Of a DNA stretch of 64,000 nucleotides, positions 21,944 through 32,220 are shown one piece after another (position 1 is the first letter of the stretch; every line of letters begins with the position of its first letter). The notes beneath the pieces are model-generated. The model was not told where the DNA came from. It ran no database searches and was given only the letters and a program-made list of their open reading frames with translations. The stretch is from Parastagonospora avenae f. sp. tritici 18332-5. Its lineage: Eukaryota; Ascomycota; Dothideomycetes; Pleosporales; Phaeosphaeriaceae. Position numbers and translations under genes: made by a program. The stretch covers positions 1-64,000 of the forward strand of contig JAFJTR010000066.1 of NCBI GenBank assembly GCA_022559985.1, written 5' to 3'.

Positions 21944-24284
21944 CGGAGGAGTGGAGATGATGGCGGTCATCATTACTTGGTGGCAATGGTGACAAACGTT
22001 AGTCTTGATAGCACATTGCCGAAACAACCCTTGGAGATAGGACATGTGATAAGATTCTCAAGACTTTTCATCTCATTTGTTTTTTGAATTCCGTAGCTCC
22101 TCATGTTTATCTTTATGCTTCCATTCGACGCTTCATTCCTCAGAGCTCCTGTACCCTCGAGGTCAGACCAAAACCCATGGAGCCCCATTCTCCTTCTTTT
22201 GGTTCCGGCAACAACAAACAGGACATTCAAGTAGTGCTGTCGTTGTTCTGGGATCCAGAGTAGTAGGGCATTCATGGACTGCATTCTGCTCTTTCTGGTT
22301 TCGAGGAGAAGCGCAGAAGGATCGCACGTGGCCTTGTGTTGTTAACGCTTCTTGGAGCAAGACATGGCACATCTCCCAGTATCTTTTGGAACAGAGGTGG
22401 AGTGTTATAGAGAGGACGATGGCGAAGAAGCGGTGTTTAAATGTTGCAGGCAACACGCCCAAGCTCCATACCATTTCAGTATGTCGGCGTACTTTTGGAC
22501 ACAGGCAAGGCACAGAAGTAACAAATGCCGTCGTTTTGACCATGTTTCGATAGCTTTTTTCCTTTTGAGATCTCCCGGAAGAACGAATGACAAAGTTTAC
22601 AGCACCATCTGTGTTTTTGTTTTGATTGAGCCGTGGACAAAGCTCTTGTTAAGTCAGCTTTCCCATCTACCCTCATAGATTCGGAAGGTTTCATTCTTCA
22701 CTGCAAAGACCTCAAGGCTCCCGCGCGCACGACATAACACCTTTGCTTTGCTGTTTTTGTAGACGCACCATAGCATCATTTTCTGTATGTTTGGAACTCT
22801 TCCCTGTCCGATACACTGTTTCTTTCATCATTTTGGACATACTAGTCCTCTTTTGACCTTTCTGGAAAAGACACCGAGTGGTTCTCGTCGAGGATTTGAT
22901 CAGAGTATGGAGTGTTCCGGAGAAGAAGATAGCGGAGATGCGGGGCGTTTAAATACTCTAGGCAGTACTTCCTGGCAGTACCCCATTTTCAGAGTTGCAG
23001 AAAGAAGTCGTGATATCGAATGCGCTCAGTCAGGCCTCATCGATCAGGCTTGTTTGTTTTTCAGAGCACCCCGAAGAGAGGCAGAGGTCACGGGATCTCA
23101 ATGTTTTTGATTTGCTGCAACTAGTGTTCGTGTGTCTTTCTTTCGACTTCCTATACTTTTTTAGGTCTTCTTATAGCTTGTTCGGAGCACCGGTTTTGTA
23201 CACAAGCACGCGGCGCCGCAGCACAGAGCCACGAGCTTTCCATCTTCGTGATTTTGTAGACGCGAAACGAGAATAGTTTTCGACGTTCCTGCAATTTCAC
23301 CTGCCATTTTTGCCATAATAGTTTTTGATTTCACCGTGTTGCAGGGCGCGACATGAGTTGTCAGATTCAAGCTTTTGGAGAGAAGAGTTATTTGGAGGAA
23401 CAAAAGCGGAATTCTTCATACGCGTCGTGTTAAGCCCTTTTGATAAAATTAAACAGAAGATGATGGTTTTGTGAGTTGGAGAGAGGAGGTCTGAGGATTC
23501 TATAGGCGCGTGTTCAAGAGTGGAGGCACAATGAGCCCGAAAAGAAAAGTTCGGACAGGACATTCTTCTGTAACGTATCGTTTTTGAACCAGTTGACTGG
23601 AAACGAGGACTTGAATGCTTTTATGATTGCTCAGAGAGGAAAGACGAACACTGGGCCTTGAGTTGCTCTGTTCGTGGAGAATATATATGTCGTCAGAATC
23701 GGTAGCTTTTGTTCAGCGAGCGGCAGGAAGATAAGGAAAACGACTTGTATAGTAACGAATAGTGACACAAGCCTCGCTCTACGCTACTACAGCGTTTCTT
23801 CGCCCTCTAGCTTTCGTCCGTGATTCTGCTGTACCTGTCACACCCAAGGAAGGACAAACAACGCTCATGATACATAGGCTTTTTTTTTTTTTTAGAAAGC
23901 CATACTTAAGCAGCTTGTCGCCGTATTTGCAACTATACACATATAACAGCTCGAGAACGGACAATCTAGCATGATCTAGCAATCCCTCACGCAACGAGAG
24001 GCGCGTCGAAATAGCTCACTGCGCCTGTGCAGCTTTCACCTAATAGAAAAATGTCTCATTTTCTGTTTGCTTAACTTGCTCAACCCCGAGTTGCTCCAAT
24101 ACCGCGTCTGCTACGTTCGTCCAACGGCTTCAGGTATTCTGGGTTGTAAGCAAGCTTTTCTCCCGACTTGCAACTACCCTCTTACTCTGATATTTACACT
24201 CTACAAGCCCTGTTATAGATCGGATTGGGGTGATCGCATTGCGCGCGAAGTCAGCTTACCAATCCTACTATCTCGACGTCCGAC
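21944..24284. other. 2.3-kb stretch without a supported gene
   Basis: It has many T-rich words and short ORFs on both strands, the longest 158 codons, with no family resemblance or splice logic. A weak internal similarity exists between about 22395-22475 and 22905-22990. A run of 14 T is at 23880-23893. It may hold degenerate repeat or gene remnants, but I cannot identify any. Confidence 0.45.
23880..23893. repeat. Poly-T tract, 14 nt
   Basis: An uninterrupted run of 14 T residues in non-coding sequence. On the other strand it would read as an A-tail, so a retroposed remnant is possible but unsupported. Confidence 0.9.
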
Positions 24285-24470
24285 ATGGGAAAACGCAAAT
24301 CATCCACCAGGAAGCAATACTACACTCCATACCCAGGCGCCGAACCAATCCCAGATGCTGTTTGGACCTGTTGCGGATGCACAAGAAGATGGCTGACGAA
24401 AGACCTGGGAAGTGTGTGCGTAGGCTGCAGTCATATGTACATGGTGGAGTGCTGTGAGCTCGCCACATGA
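24285..24470 (+). CDS. Small Cys-rich (zinc-ribbon-like) protein, 61 aa
   Basis: A short frame starts in fair context (CGACATGG). Cys pairs are arranged CCGC, then about 15 residues, then CVGC followed by H and CC (DAVWTCCGCTRRW, VCVGCSHMYMVECC), a zinc-ribbon-like spacing. The N-terminus is basic. Similar tiny proteins with a W-x-CC-x-C core are, to my recollection, common and unnamed in Dothideomycetes. There is no signal peptide, so it is probably intracellular. No function is assigned. The length is near the lower limit for confident gene calling; the regular Cys spacing is the main support. Confidence 0.5.
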   Translation: MGKRKSSTRKQYYTPYPGAEPIPDAVWTCCGCTRRWLTKDLGSVCVGCSHMYMVECCELAT

Positions 24471-24666
24471 TCGGGTGCGGGAGCGCAAGAGCGGATCTAA
24501 GGCAGGAGAGCTTGAAGCGAATGCGACAACGTATGCAAAATCAAATTGTACAGTCTGGGTATCTTAGCAGCTCGGGCATCGCTGCATACGGCACTGACAT
24601 ACAACGTAGGAAAATGACACCACCCAACGCCACAATCATGCACTCGCGGACAATTCCCAAATCGCA

Positions 24667-25604
24667 TCAAGCTGTACCCAGGTCCCATGGAAACTTGATA
24701 GCTCCACCGCTTGTGCTCTTCCAATCCCCTTGCTTTGGCCTCCACATGGCGAATATTGGCGGCGGAGTCATCTCGTGCGCACACTTTCGCCACTCGTCGC
24801 TTGCGCCGGTCCGGCCATTATCGAATGCGAGATTCAGGAGAGACTGGAATTCGAACTTCTCATACAACGGCTTGCCCATGGTAGACGCTTCCATCCAGCA
24901 TTCGAGGTTCAGACTATCGGCACGCCGGACGCCCACGTCCATCAAGAGGCGGCCAACACCATGACGACGATGTGAGGGAATAACCGCGAGCCAGTTCAGT
25001 GCTGTCACAAAGTTAGCTTTCATGAAGATGTTTAGAAAAAAATGAAGATTTAGAACTCGCAGCTTTCGAGCTAATGATCGCTCCGGGAATAGTGAACCGT
25101 GTCGCACTCACCACAATGCGGCCTCGTCATCCAGCTAGCTCGTGGCCTGTAGACTTGATTTAGGATCGACTCGCAGAAGTTTCGACATTCTCCCTCGGGC
25201 CACCATGGTGCAGTCAACTTGGGCACACCAGCAACAAACGGATTGCTCTCGGAGACAACCCACTGGGCGCTGCCAACCTTTTGTCCCGTGAGTGTGTCGA
25301 ATGCATAGTACCAGTGGCTGGACGGATCGCTCTGGTGTTGGCTCCAGAATCGTTCCTTGGACTCGGCGATCGCTGCCTCTCTGTGTGCTGATGTGTAGCC
25401 AAGAACTGGAAAGAAGAGTTGCACGAATGGCTCGTAGGGAGTGTAATTGGCCGCCCATATAACATCCAAGATTCCATCCAGCTCTTGCTTGGTAGTGGCT
25501 TCTCGTATCGCATAGCGATCTTCCTTGGTGACACTCATCTTGATCGCCGCTGGCAGCTGCTCGACAGTGATGGAACCCATATTGCGGCGATATCGGACAG
25601 ACAA
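24667..25604 (-). CDS. GNAT-family N-acetyltransferase
   Basis: Exons are 25604-25112 and 25001-24667 (intron 25111-25002, phase 1, donor GTGAGT), giving 275 residues. The acetyl-CoA-binding motif A sits just after the junction (LAVIPSHRRHGVGRLLM, matching Q/R-x-x-G-x-G/A), followed by the motif B region (ECWMEASTMGKPLYEKFEF). The N-terminal half (REATTKQELDGILDVIW, FFPVLGYT) fits the fungal small-molecule GNAT group whose substrates are usually unknown. It is probably cytosolic. The ATG at 25604 gives the longest form; Met-9 or Met-23 are plausible true starts. It lies upstream of, and divergent from, the UstYa-like gene, so a shared biosynthetic role is possible but unproven. Confidence 0.82.
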
Positions 25605-26293
25605 ACCCTAGGACGACTTGATGCGCCTCTTTCATGCAGCGGCGTCGGAGATATAAAGAGGAACTATAATTGGGGCGTTTCTTTCTAACAGCCCGTTTGG
25701 TCGCGTTTCCGATCTTAGTCGACCACCCTCCCAAAGAGGAAGGCACCTAGGGTCTTGGCAGGTCACACCCAGTTTTCTCCAGCTCAATCATGGGCGATAA
25801 CCCCCTCACGGCCCTTCCGCCCGCCTGGTAGCACGATGTTACACTTGGGGTTATCATATTGGCCGCATGCGACCTTCCTTGCTGGAGCAGGCCTGGGGCC
25901 GCCCGAGGCTGCATCTTGGGGCGGCGGCGGCTGCGTGGTTGAGGTCGGTTGGTGGACAAGAGGCGACAGAGTAGACACCTTCATCAAAGGCCCGAGCTCG
26001 GAGCGCGCGAGCCACGGCGCGCTTGCTCGTCTGGGGTAATCGATATGTGGTGCGAACCGCGATGTGAGGCAGAACGCTCATAGCCTGGACATTGGTTGCG
26101 TTGGTGGCACGGCTCGGAATCCGTTGGCGCATCGGAATGCATCAACTGATCGGACCATGCTGGCCACGAATTATCGACTCGTCAGCATGATTCGCTGGCA
26201 AAGGAAGGCCGACGTTTGCTGGACGCTTGGAACTTGAGAGGAAAAGGAAGGAAGATTGCTCCTGTATAATTCCTCCTCTAGACGACCGCAACC
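25605..26293. promoter_or_regulatory. Divergent spacer, GNAT / UstYa-like
   Basis: This 689-bp region separates two genes transcribed away from each other. Short overlapping ORFs here look spurious. It ends in a Kozak-like ACAACCATGG-type start. No specific sites are identified. Confidence 0.45.
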
Positions 26294-27217
26294 ATGGACG
26301 GACCACCAAGATATTATCAGCCGCTAAGTGGAGAAGATGAAGAGAGTCTGCGAGCGCAGCTGGAGGAGAAGGATGGGACAGAATGGAACGCGAGCGACTC
26401 CGAGATCATACCCACGAATACACGGAGTTTCATCTTCTACATGTCGATTCTGCTCCTGTCTCTTTCCGCGAACATACTACTCGTTTTCGACAACGCAAAA
26501 TTGAGAATTGCACGAGATAGTGCAGAGACGCGATTCAGTGGCCTAAGTTTCGATACGCCGACTCCATACCATGCCATGACGGAGTATTGGCACTTGAATG
26601 CTACCGAAACTGAGATGGATGCAGCATGGGATGCGATCGATACTGGGCCCATGGCAGTTGCACTTCATGACGATTTCGCGAAGAGAGTGGATCTGCCCGC
26701 AACGACACGCTTCCCCTGGGATACTGAAAGAGGCGTCTACTATCTGAAAGGTGTCCACGATTTGCATTGTTTGGTAAGTGGTGCTTTCCGCGCCATGCAA
26801 CGGCTACTAAACTCGTCACAGAAACTCATCCGCAAGGCAATTGTTTCCAAGCATAACAATTCGACACAAACTTTCGACCTTCGTCATATGTATCACTGTT
26901 TAGACGGCTTGCGACAAGACATCATTTGTATGGCAGATGATACGCCCATGCCTGCACCTGCTAAACATCATGTCGGTGACGGGCAAATTCGAAAATGCCG
27001 CAATTGGAACAAAATGATAGACTGGGCCACCGAGCCGGAACGGCATGCTTGCTACAAGTGGGACGATTATCGCGAAGCCACGAATACTCTGGAGCTGTTC
27101 GCTCACTGTCCACCCGACTCGCCATACAGAGAATTTCAGGAGGCCTATTTCGAGTATCATGGCCACAAGGATCCGTACGAGCCAAGCAGTGGCAGAGAAC
27201 CTGTCGTGATCTTCTGA
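26294..27217 (+). CDS. UstYa-like (DUF3328) oxidase
   Basis: Exons are 26294-26773 and 26822-27217 (intron 48 nt, branch GCTACTAAACTC), giving 291 residues. The layout is typical of UstYa: a short cytoplasmic N-terminus, one membrane segment near residues 45-65 (FIFYMSILLLSLSANILLVF), then a lumenal domain with the two diagnostic HxxHC motifs, HDLHC (just before the intron) and HMYHC followed by LDGLRQDIICMAD. Family members act in fungal ribosomal-peptide and other secondary metabolite pathways, catalysing oxidative cyclisation, hydroxylation or halogenation through metal bound by the HxxHC histidines. Both motifs are intact, so it is probably active. The substrate is unknown; the neighbouring small secreted protein is a possible but unproven partner. 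Confidence 0.92.
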   Translation: MDGPPRYYQPLSGEDEESLRAQLEEKDGTEWNASDSEIIPTNTRSFIFYMSILLLSLSANILLVFDNAKLRIARDSAETRFSGLSFDTPTPYHAMTEYWHLNATETEMDAAWDAIDTGPMAVALHDDFAKRVDLPATTRFPWDTERGVYYLKGVHDLHCLVSGAFRAMQRLLNSSQKLIRKAIVSKHNNSTQTFDLRHMYHCLDGLRQDIICMADDTPMPAPAKHHVGDGQIRKCRNWNKMIDWATEPERHACYKWDDYREATNTLELFAHCPPDSPYREFQEAYFEYHGHKDPYEPSSGREPVVIF

Positions 27218-27869
27218 GGTCAGAATGGAACCCTACAATTACCGTATATGTTGTGGACAATGTCGTGACAACGATGTTCGCTCTCACCTCCACTTTACTA
27301 TCTATAAAGCTTTCTTAGACGTCCAATTATTGGTCACTCTGGCTTCTGGAATCTGCCTTGGCATGAGAAGCTCTGGTTTGTGACAGACCGGCATGCTAGT
27401 CGTTCGTTTTCGAGTGCACAACAGTCAGGCACTTCGCCGAGGTCGAGCTTCATCTCTCCAGTGAGTACAGAAGCCCTGTCGCGTTCAGGGGAAGCTTTCG
27501 CGTACCTGGCTGGCTTTTGGACGCAATACTCGGTGTGGGTTCCAAGGTTTTCGCTGTGCAACATGTCCCTGGTATGGACGAGAACGCATTCAGCATTGCT
27601 ATGTCAGAACAGGCAGAGAGCAACCACGACTAAGCTTACGGGAACATTCACGAGAAGCGGTGTTCCCGAAGTCTTACTCTACCCCGAAGGTGGCGGTGTA
27701 TATGAGGGCGTATTCATATGAACGTGACCAGGGTCACACTTTGATCTTGCAACAAATACGCCCATCTCACAGCTCAAAGTACTCAACCTCAAAGGTAAGC
27801 ATATCATGGACTACAAGCAGCGCATCAACTTACACATGCCCAGAACCAACCTCAAAACTTCATCTCGAA
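27218..27869. other. Spacer with a possible 5'-UTR intron
   Basis: No coding gene is supported. Near its right end AAAG|GTAAGC (about 27794) and TTACACATGCCCAG (to about 27842) look like a donor and acceptor of a leader intron for the small secreted protein gene. Confidence 0.4.
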
Positions 27870-28142
27870 ATGCATTCAGTTACCGCTCTTCTACCGTTGC
27901 TTGTATTAGCTGCAGGCGTTCTCGCCGCCCCTACACCTCTGCGCCTTATGGACCGGGGACGTCCAAATCTTCACGAAGTTATCCGTGACCCAACACCCAT
28001 CAACGCAGGACTACACCTAACAACACCGCCACTTCCTCACCTCCTTCCTGGACTTGATCTGGACCTCCACACGACGCACCTCCGTGCCGTCCCAACTGTT
28101 GAGAATGATGTCGCTCCGGTTGTCGTTGTAGATAGAGCGTAG
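27870..28142 (+). CDS. Small secreted protein, 90 aa, no cysteines
   Basis: ATG at 27870 starts a clear signal peptide (MHSVTALLPLLVLAAGVLAA), followed by about 70 residues rich in Pro, Leu, His and Asp with no cysteine. Three loosely similar LH-x(5-7)-P segments can be seen (LHEVIRDPTP, LHLTTPPLP, LHTTHLRAVP). There are no KR or RR Kex2 sites, unlike ustiloxin-type precursors. The frame stays open upstream to 27660, but the sequence before ATG 27870 is not protein-like. A plausible leader intron supports transcription. It sits about 650 bp from the UstYa-like gene on the same strand. It could be a small effector, a wall protein or a substrate of the UstYa enzyme; none is demonstrated. Confidence 0.5.
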   Translation: MHSVTALLPLLVLAAGVLAAPTPLRLMDRGRPNLHEVIRDPTPINAGLHLTTPPLPHLLPGLDLDLHTTHLRAVPTVENDVAPVVVVDRA

Positions 28143-29147
28143 CCGATGGGCACTCATAAGGTGATGCCTAGGAAATGTGTCTTCGCTGGGATAGTCATTT
28201 ATTCGGATCCCTGTCAAAAGCCAATCTGCTTCAAAGAGACAGACTCGAGGCGTTTTAGTCGATCGCACAAAGATCCTGAATTCAAGCTTGACTTTTGGTG
28301 TTCCCAGCCTTCTTGCTTCCAGACGTAGTGATCCGGGGTGCCATGCCCTGAAATGTATTGCACAAGACCTGTGGTGTAACTGCTGCAGTCCAACCATCTT
28401 GTGATGGCTGGGCGCTCCGCTCGCCCAGCATTTTGACGCTGGTTTTGCCTAAAGCGAGCGATGCAACAGACATGTGTTGGCAATGGTTCCACCGCGGACT
28501 TGATTTGCCGTCTCTCCGTTTCCACCGTCACACAGACGCACACCACGGGTCGCACAACCTCCCTGACTTGAGTGCAGCGGTCAACCCGCAAAGTCGTTCG
28601 AGCTGGGGAGATCGACGGTCGTTAGGTTCTCGGTGCTGCGATTCGTCACAACTTACAGTCGCGCGAACTTGAGACGACTAGCTTGTCTCCATTTGACTAG
28701 GCGAGGCTCAACATTACACAAATGTTCCCCGAATGGGTATTTGCTTCTTTAGTCACGTTCGGACGAAATGTCCTTGCATACCTCAATTTTTCACGCTGCG
28801 CAACCATGCACCACGGGCACCCAACCTCCCGAACTCGTTGATCATGTCCCCTCGCTTACAATGTATGCTGTTGGTATCCGGGCTGTTGGGTGTCTTACCA
28901 GTCAACATAGGGCGGATTTGGACTTTGCTTGTGTCGTTTGGTCAGTCTACTCGCGGCACCTTACATTGCTGCCTGCCATGCGTTCAGCAGCTGTTGCATG
29001 CAACGCCGTATTGCCATCCTATCATTCGCACCGACCTTTGTGCGTTTGGTTTATTGCAATTTGGCGCGCCTGCTAAACTTCAACGACCACAATCTGATCG
29101 TACATTGGAAAGACGTTTGAAGTGATTCACTTCAACCCGACAATGCG
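28143..29147. other. No gene seen
   Basis: Overlapping short ORFs on both strands lack recognisable domains. The right end is the promoter side of the receptor gene. Confidence 0.45.
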
Positions 29148-30662
29148 ATGACGGTACCGCCTGATTTTGCTTATGCGCACCGCCTCATTCCGCGGGAGCC
29201 AGGATCGAAGGACAATCTCGGGCCGTTCGTGAATGTGGTTACTTGGATACTCCTGATTACATCTGCGTTGGCAGTGCTCACGCGACTCATTACGAAGAGA
29301 GCGCTGCGACGGAGGGTTGATATTGACGACGTGTTTGTCATTGCTGCTCTAGTAGGCATTGCTCTTTGTCCAAGTCATCCTTCGCTTCCACGTTGCTGAT
29401 GATGCCGTCTACCAGGTCGCCAGCATCGCTTCAGGCGCATCCGTCAGCATACAAACGGCCAACGGGCTCGGGCGGGACATTGCCGTTTTGACAGATTCAC
29501 AAATAACAGCCTATCAGAAGGTACGTAAGAAAAGAACACACCCGCTGGACTTGTTACTGATGCTGTCCAGGCCGAGTATGCAAACAAATTGCTGTACATT
29601 GCAACATTGGTGTTTGCGAAGCTGTCAATCATCTCTCTTCTCATGATATTGACCGCTTCCGATCTGCACAAAAACTTCGGGATTGGATTGACTGGCTTCA
29701 TCGTACTGTGGGGATTTGTCTCTGAGCTTGTCGCTGCCTTCCTGTGTGGTAGCATCGACCCATGGCGATTTATAGGACCTGAACATCATTGCCTCAATCT
29801 GGTAGGCGTGTGCATGTCTGCCTACTATGAGCATAGCTAACGTTTCCAAGTCCTCCTTTTGGCTTAGCATGGGTGTCTTCAACATCCTCACTGATCTTGC
29901 GCTGATACTATTCCCTCTGCATGTCGTCTTCACACTCCAGATGAGTCTGAGCAAGAAGGTCACCATCTTAACCTTCTTTGGTGCACGGACACTGTAAGAG
30001 CAATAACCTGTACACGAATATCATCTTGACTGACAAACGGCAGGGATATCATTGCGACGGCCATACAAGCAGCCTATGTCCCTGGCTTCTCATCGCCGAA
30101 TCCCACCAAAGACCTTTGGAAGTGGACCCTTGTCACCCAGATCATCGAATGCATCACAATACTCACATCATGTGTACCCTATCTTCGCCCTCTGATCGAA
30201 TCTCTGCCCTCGGGCCTGTACGCGACTGATGAATTACGACGTCGTGGGACCCCGTCAGAGCTTGGCTACTCACGGAGCAAAAGCGGTTCCTACCAGCTCA
30301 GTAGCTCGCACACAAATCCGAGGTCACCGCTGAACGAAAAGCAAAGCCATAATCGAAGCCAGAGTCGGAAGTCGCAGAACGAGCATGGATTCAAACGGTT
30401 CTTACCAATGCTTTCGCAAGAGAGAACAACCCATTCAAATTCCGCATCCGGTTTGCCAGGCGGCCCAAGACGGACGGATGGACATTCCGGCGTGGAGATC
30501 TCGGCAGTGAAGAGGAAGGATGGCGAAGACAGGAAATGGGAAACGGATAGTACGGGCAGCCACTCGAAAATCTTGAAGACGACAGTGGTTAGTGCAGAGT
30601 GGGAAGAGGTAGACAGCACAAGCTCAGACACAGGTCAAGACAAGATCGAGGTGATGAGATAG
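29148..30662 (+). CDS. Rhodopsin/PTH11-like seven-helix membrane protein
   Basis: Exons are 29148-29351, 29416-29520, 29571-29801, 29851-29993 and 30044-30662 (433 residues, all phases consistent). Helices are visible at FVNVVTWILLITSALAVL, DDVFVIAAL with ASIASGASVS, LLYIATLVFAKLSIISLLMIL, GLTGFIVLWGFVSELVAAFLC, the MGVFNILTDLALILFPL segment, and two after the last intron. Motifs typical of the fungal rhodopsin-like domain are present: NGLG after helix 3, the FAKLSI core and WxSMGVFNILTD. A Ser/Arg-rich cytoplasmic tail of about 150 residues follows. Related PTH11-type proteins sense surface or nutrient cues, but ligands are mostly unknown. The first intron is inferred from the uninterrupted helix it restores. 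It follows the secreted-protein gene on the same strand. Confidence 0.85.
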
Positions 30663-32220
30663 ACTCGAATCACAGCTCTTATTCACAGCCCATGCCAATG
30701 TCTTTCTCACAATCACTGGCTCATACTCGCATGCACATCCTAGAAACGCTTCACAGCAGTATTTCAGATTCTCCAGCCCTTCATGTGATGAAGCTACCAG
30801 GTCTCGCAGCGTCGATGCCAATGGTTGGTCGGAGTGTAGTGAGTTCCTCGGACAGGAAAACACATCCGAAAGCGCTTGCTACGCTCAACAAGACCTGTGT
30901 GATTCTCGGAGCGTCTGTTTTCGATCTCTCCGCGCTGATAGGTTTCGCACTGGGGCTAAAGCAAGTTACGCTTCAAGCCGTTGGCTGCCCACGTCAGCTT
31001 CTCGGCGCACAATTGTAGAGCCTAAAACCACGGAAGCGCGTGTAAAGCTAACCGATCCACCAGCAAGTGGGGTTTCAGGGTTGACAGTCGACGCTGAATA
31101 GTGGAGGTGGCGTTACGGCTGACACGAAAGGGATGGCCTTCCAGAAGGTGTCGCCGCAGACTTGTGACCTGTGTCTCTGAGCTGGAATGTCATGCACAGC
31201 TGTCAGTTCATAGAATACAGAGCCTGTCACTACAACGTTGAGTGGCTTTGCATTGATGGCCGTTGAACCGGGGCCATGGATCGTGAGCGCATAGCACGTG
31301 GCCTGCTTAGTGAAGTAGCGCTAGGATCCTCTTTCCTCCATTCTTCACGCCAACCACCGCATCTTCTAGGCTTCGTATCACAACGGAGCTGCAGAGAGGC
31401 CACAGCTTTTGCTAACACCGGGATGACAGCCGTTGTTGTTGCCACCAAACCCATGTCTTCATCTCAATCGGCATGCCTTGTTCAACTACGCTTGACTGCC
31501 ATTGTCCTCCGTACGACACCCAGGTGGGGTTCAGAACTCCTGAGACCCTTTCGACATTGAGACACGGCGACGTGTAGTTCCTGGCTCTTCTGCCTCAGAA
31601 AAAGCCACAATAGCCAAATTTGTAGCAAACAGACGCTGCCATGCCCGACCTGCAGGCTGCGCTGGCCCATCGGGAATTTTCCCACACTTCAGCGCCTCCA
31701 CGCGAGCATCGTCGGAGAATTGTCTGGTCCGCTATTGCCATCTGGAAGACATGCGAGCAAGGGATCCGCGTTGATGCATGCCACTGTCTTTTGCAGCCAC
31801 CGGCAGCGCAGTCGTGCAACATCAGCGACCAATCAACGCAGCTCATCACGCAGTACCCTGGACTTGCGAATGCAGTGCGATATGTAGCAATGTGCCGTCA
31901 CTGTGAGAAGCCTACAATTCCCTCAAGTGTACGCAATGACAGCCTAGCGGTTGCCATTCTCAACGCTTGTCTGCGCTGCCGAACGCCGCTTCCTGGTCGT
32001 CTCTTAAACCGTCCTTGCCGGCTCACATGGCTCGCGTTACCCGGGAGAGGGATAAATATCAAGATTGACTTGCATTGCATGTATCCTGTATCACGACCCC
32101 CCTTTTTCGTCTCTTACTTCCCAATCCGCTAGCTCGTTGCTCAATTGAACATTGTCGTAGACGACGAGCACTTTCATTTATTCTAAATACGAAAACTGTA
32201 CTGAAGGCGTACACACGACA
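30663..32220. other. 1.6-kb spacer without a supported gene
   Basis: A 163-codon plus-strand ORF at 31641-32132 has no recognisable family, no signal peptide and weak coding character, so it is not called. The right part is the permease promoter. Confidence 0.45.

Noticed and set aside
22077..22553. 158-codon plus-strand ORF in the T-rich stretch
   Set aside because: Composition looks like translated non-coding DNA and an equally long ORF lies on the other strand.
31641..32132. 163-codon plus-strand ORF
   Set aside because: No family resemblance, signal peptide, membrane helices or supporting splice sites; overlapping minus-strand ORFs are similarly long.
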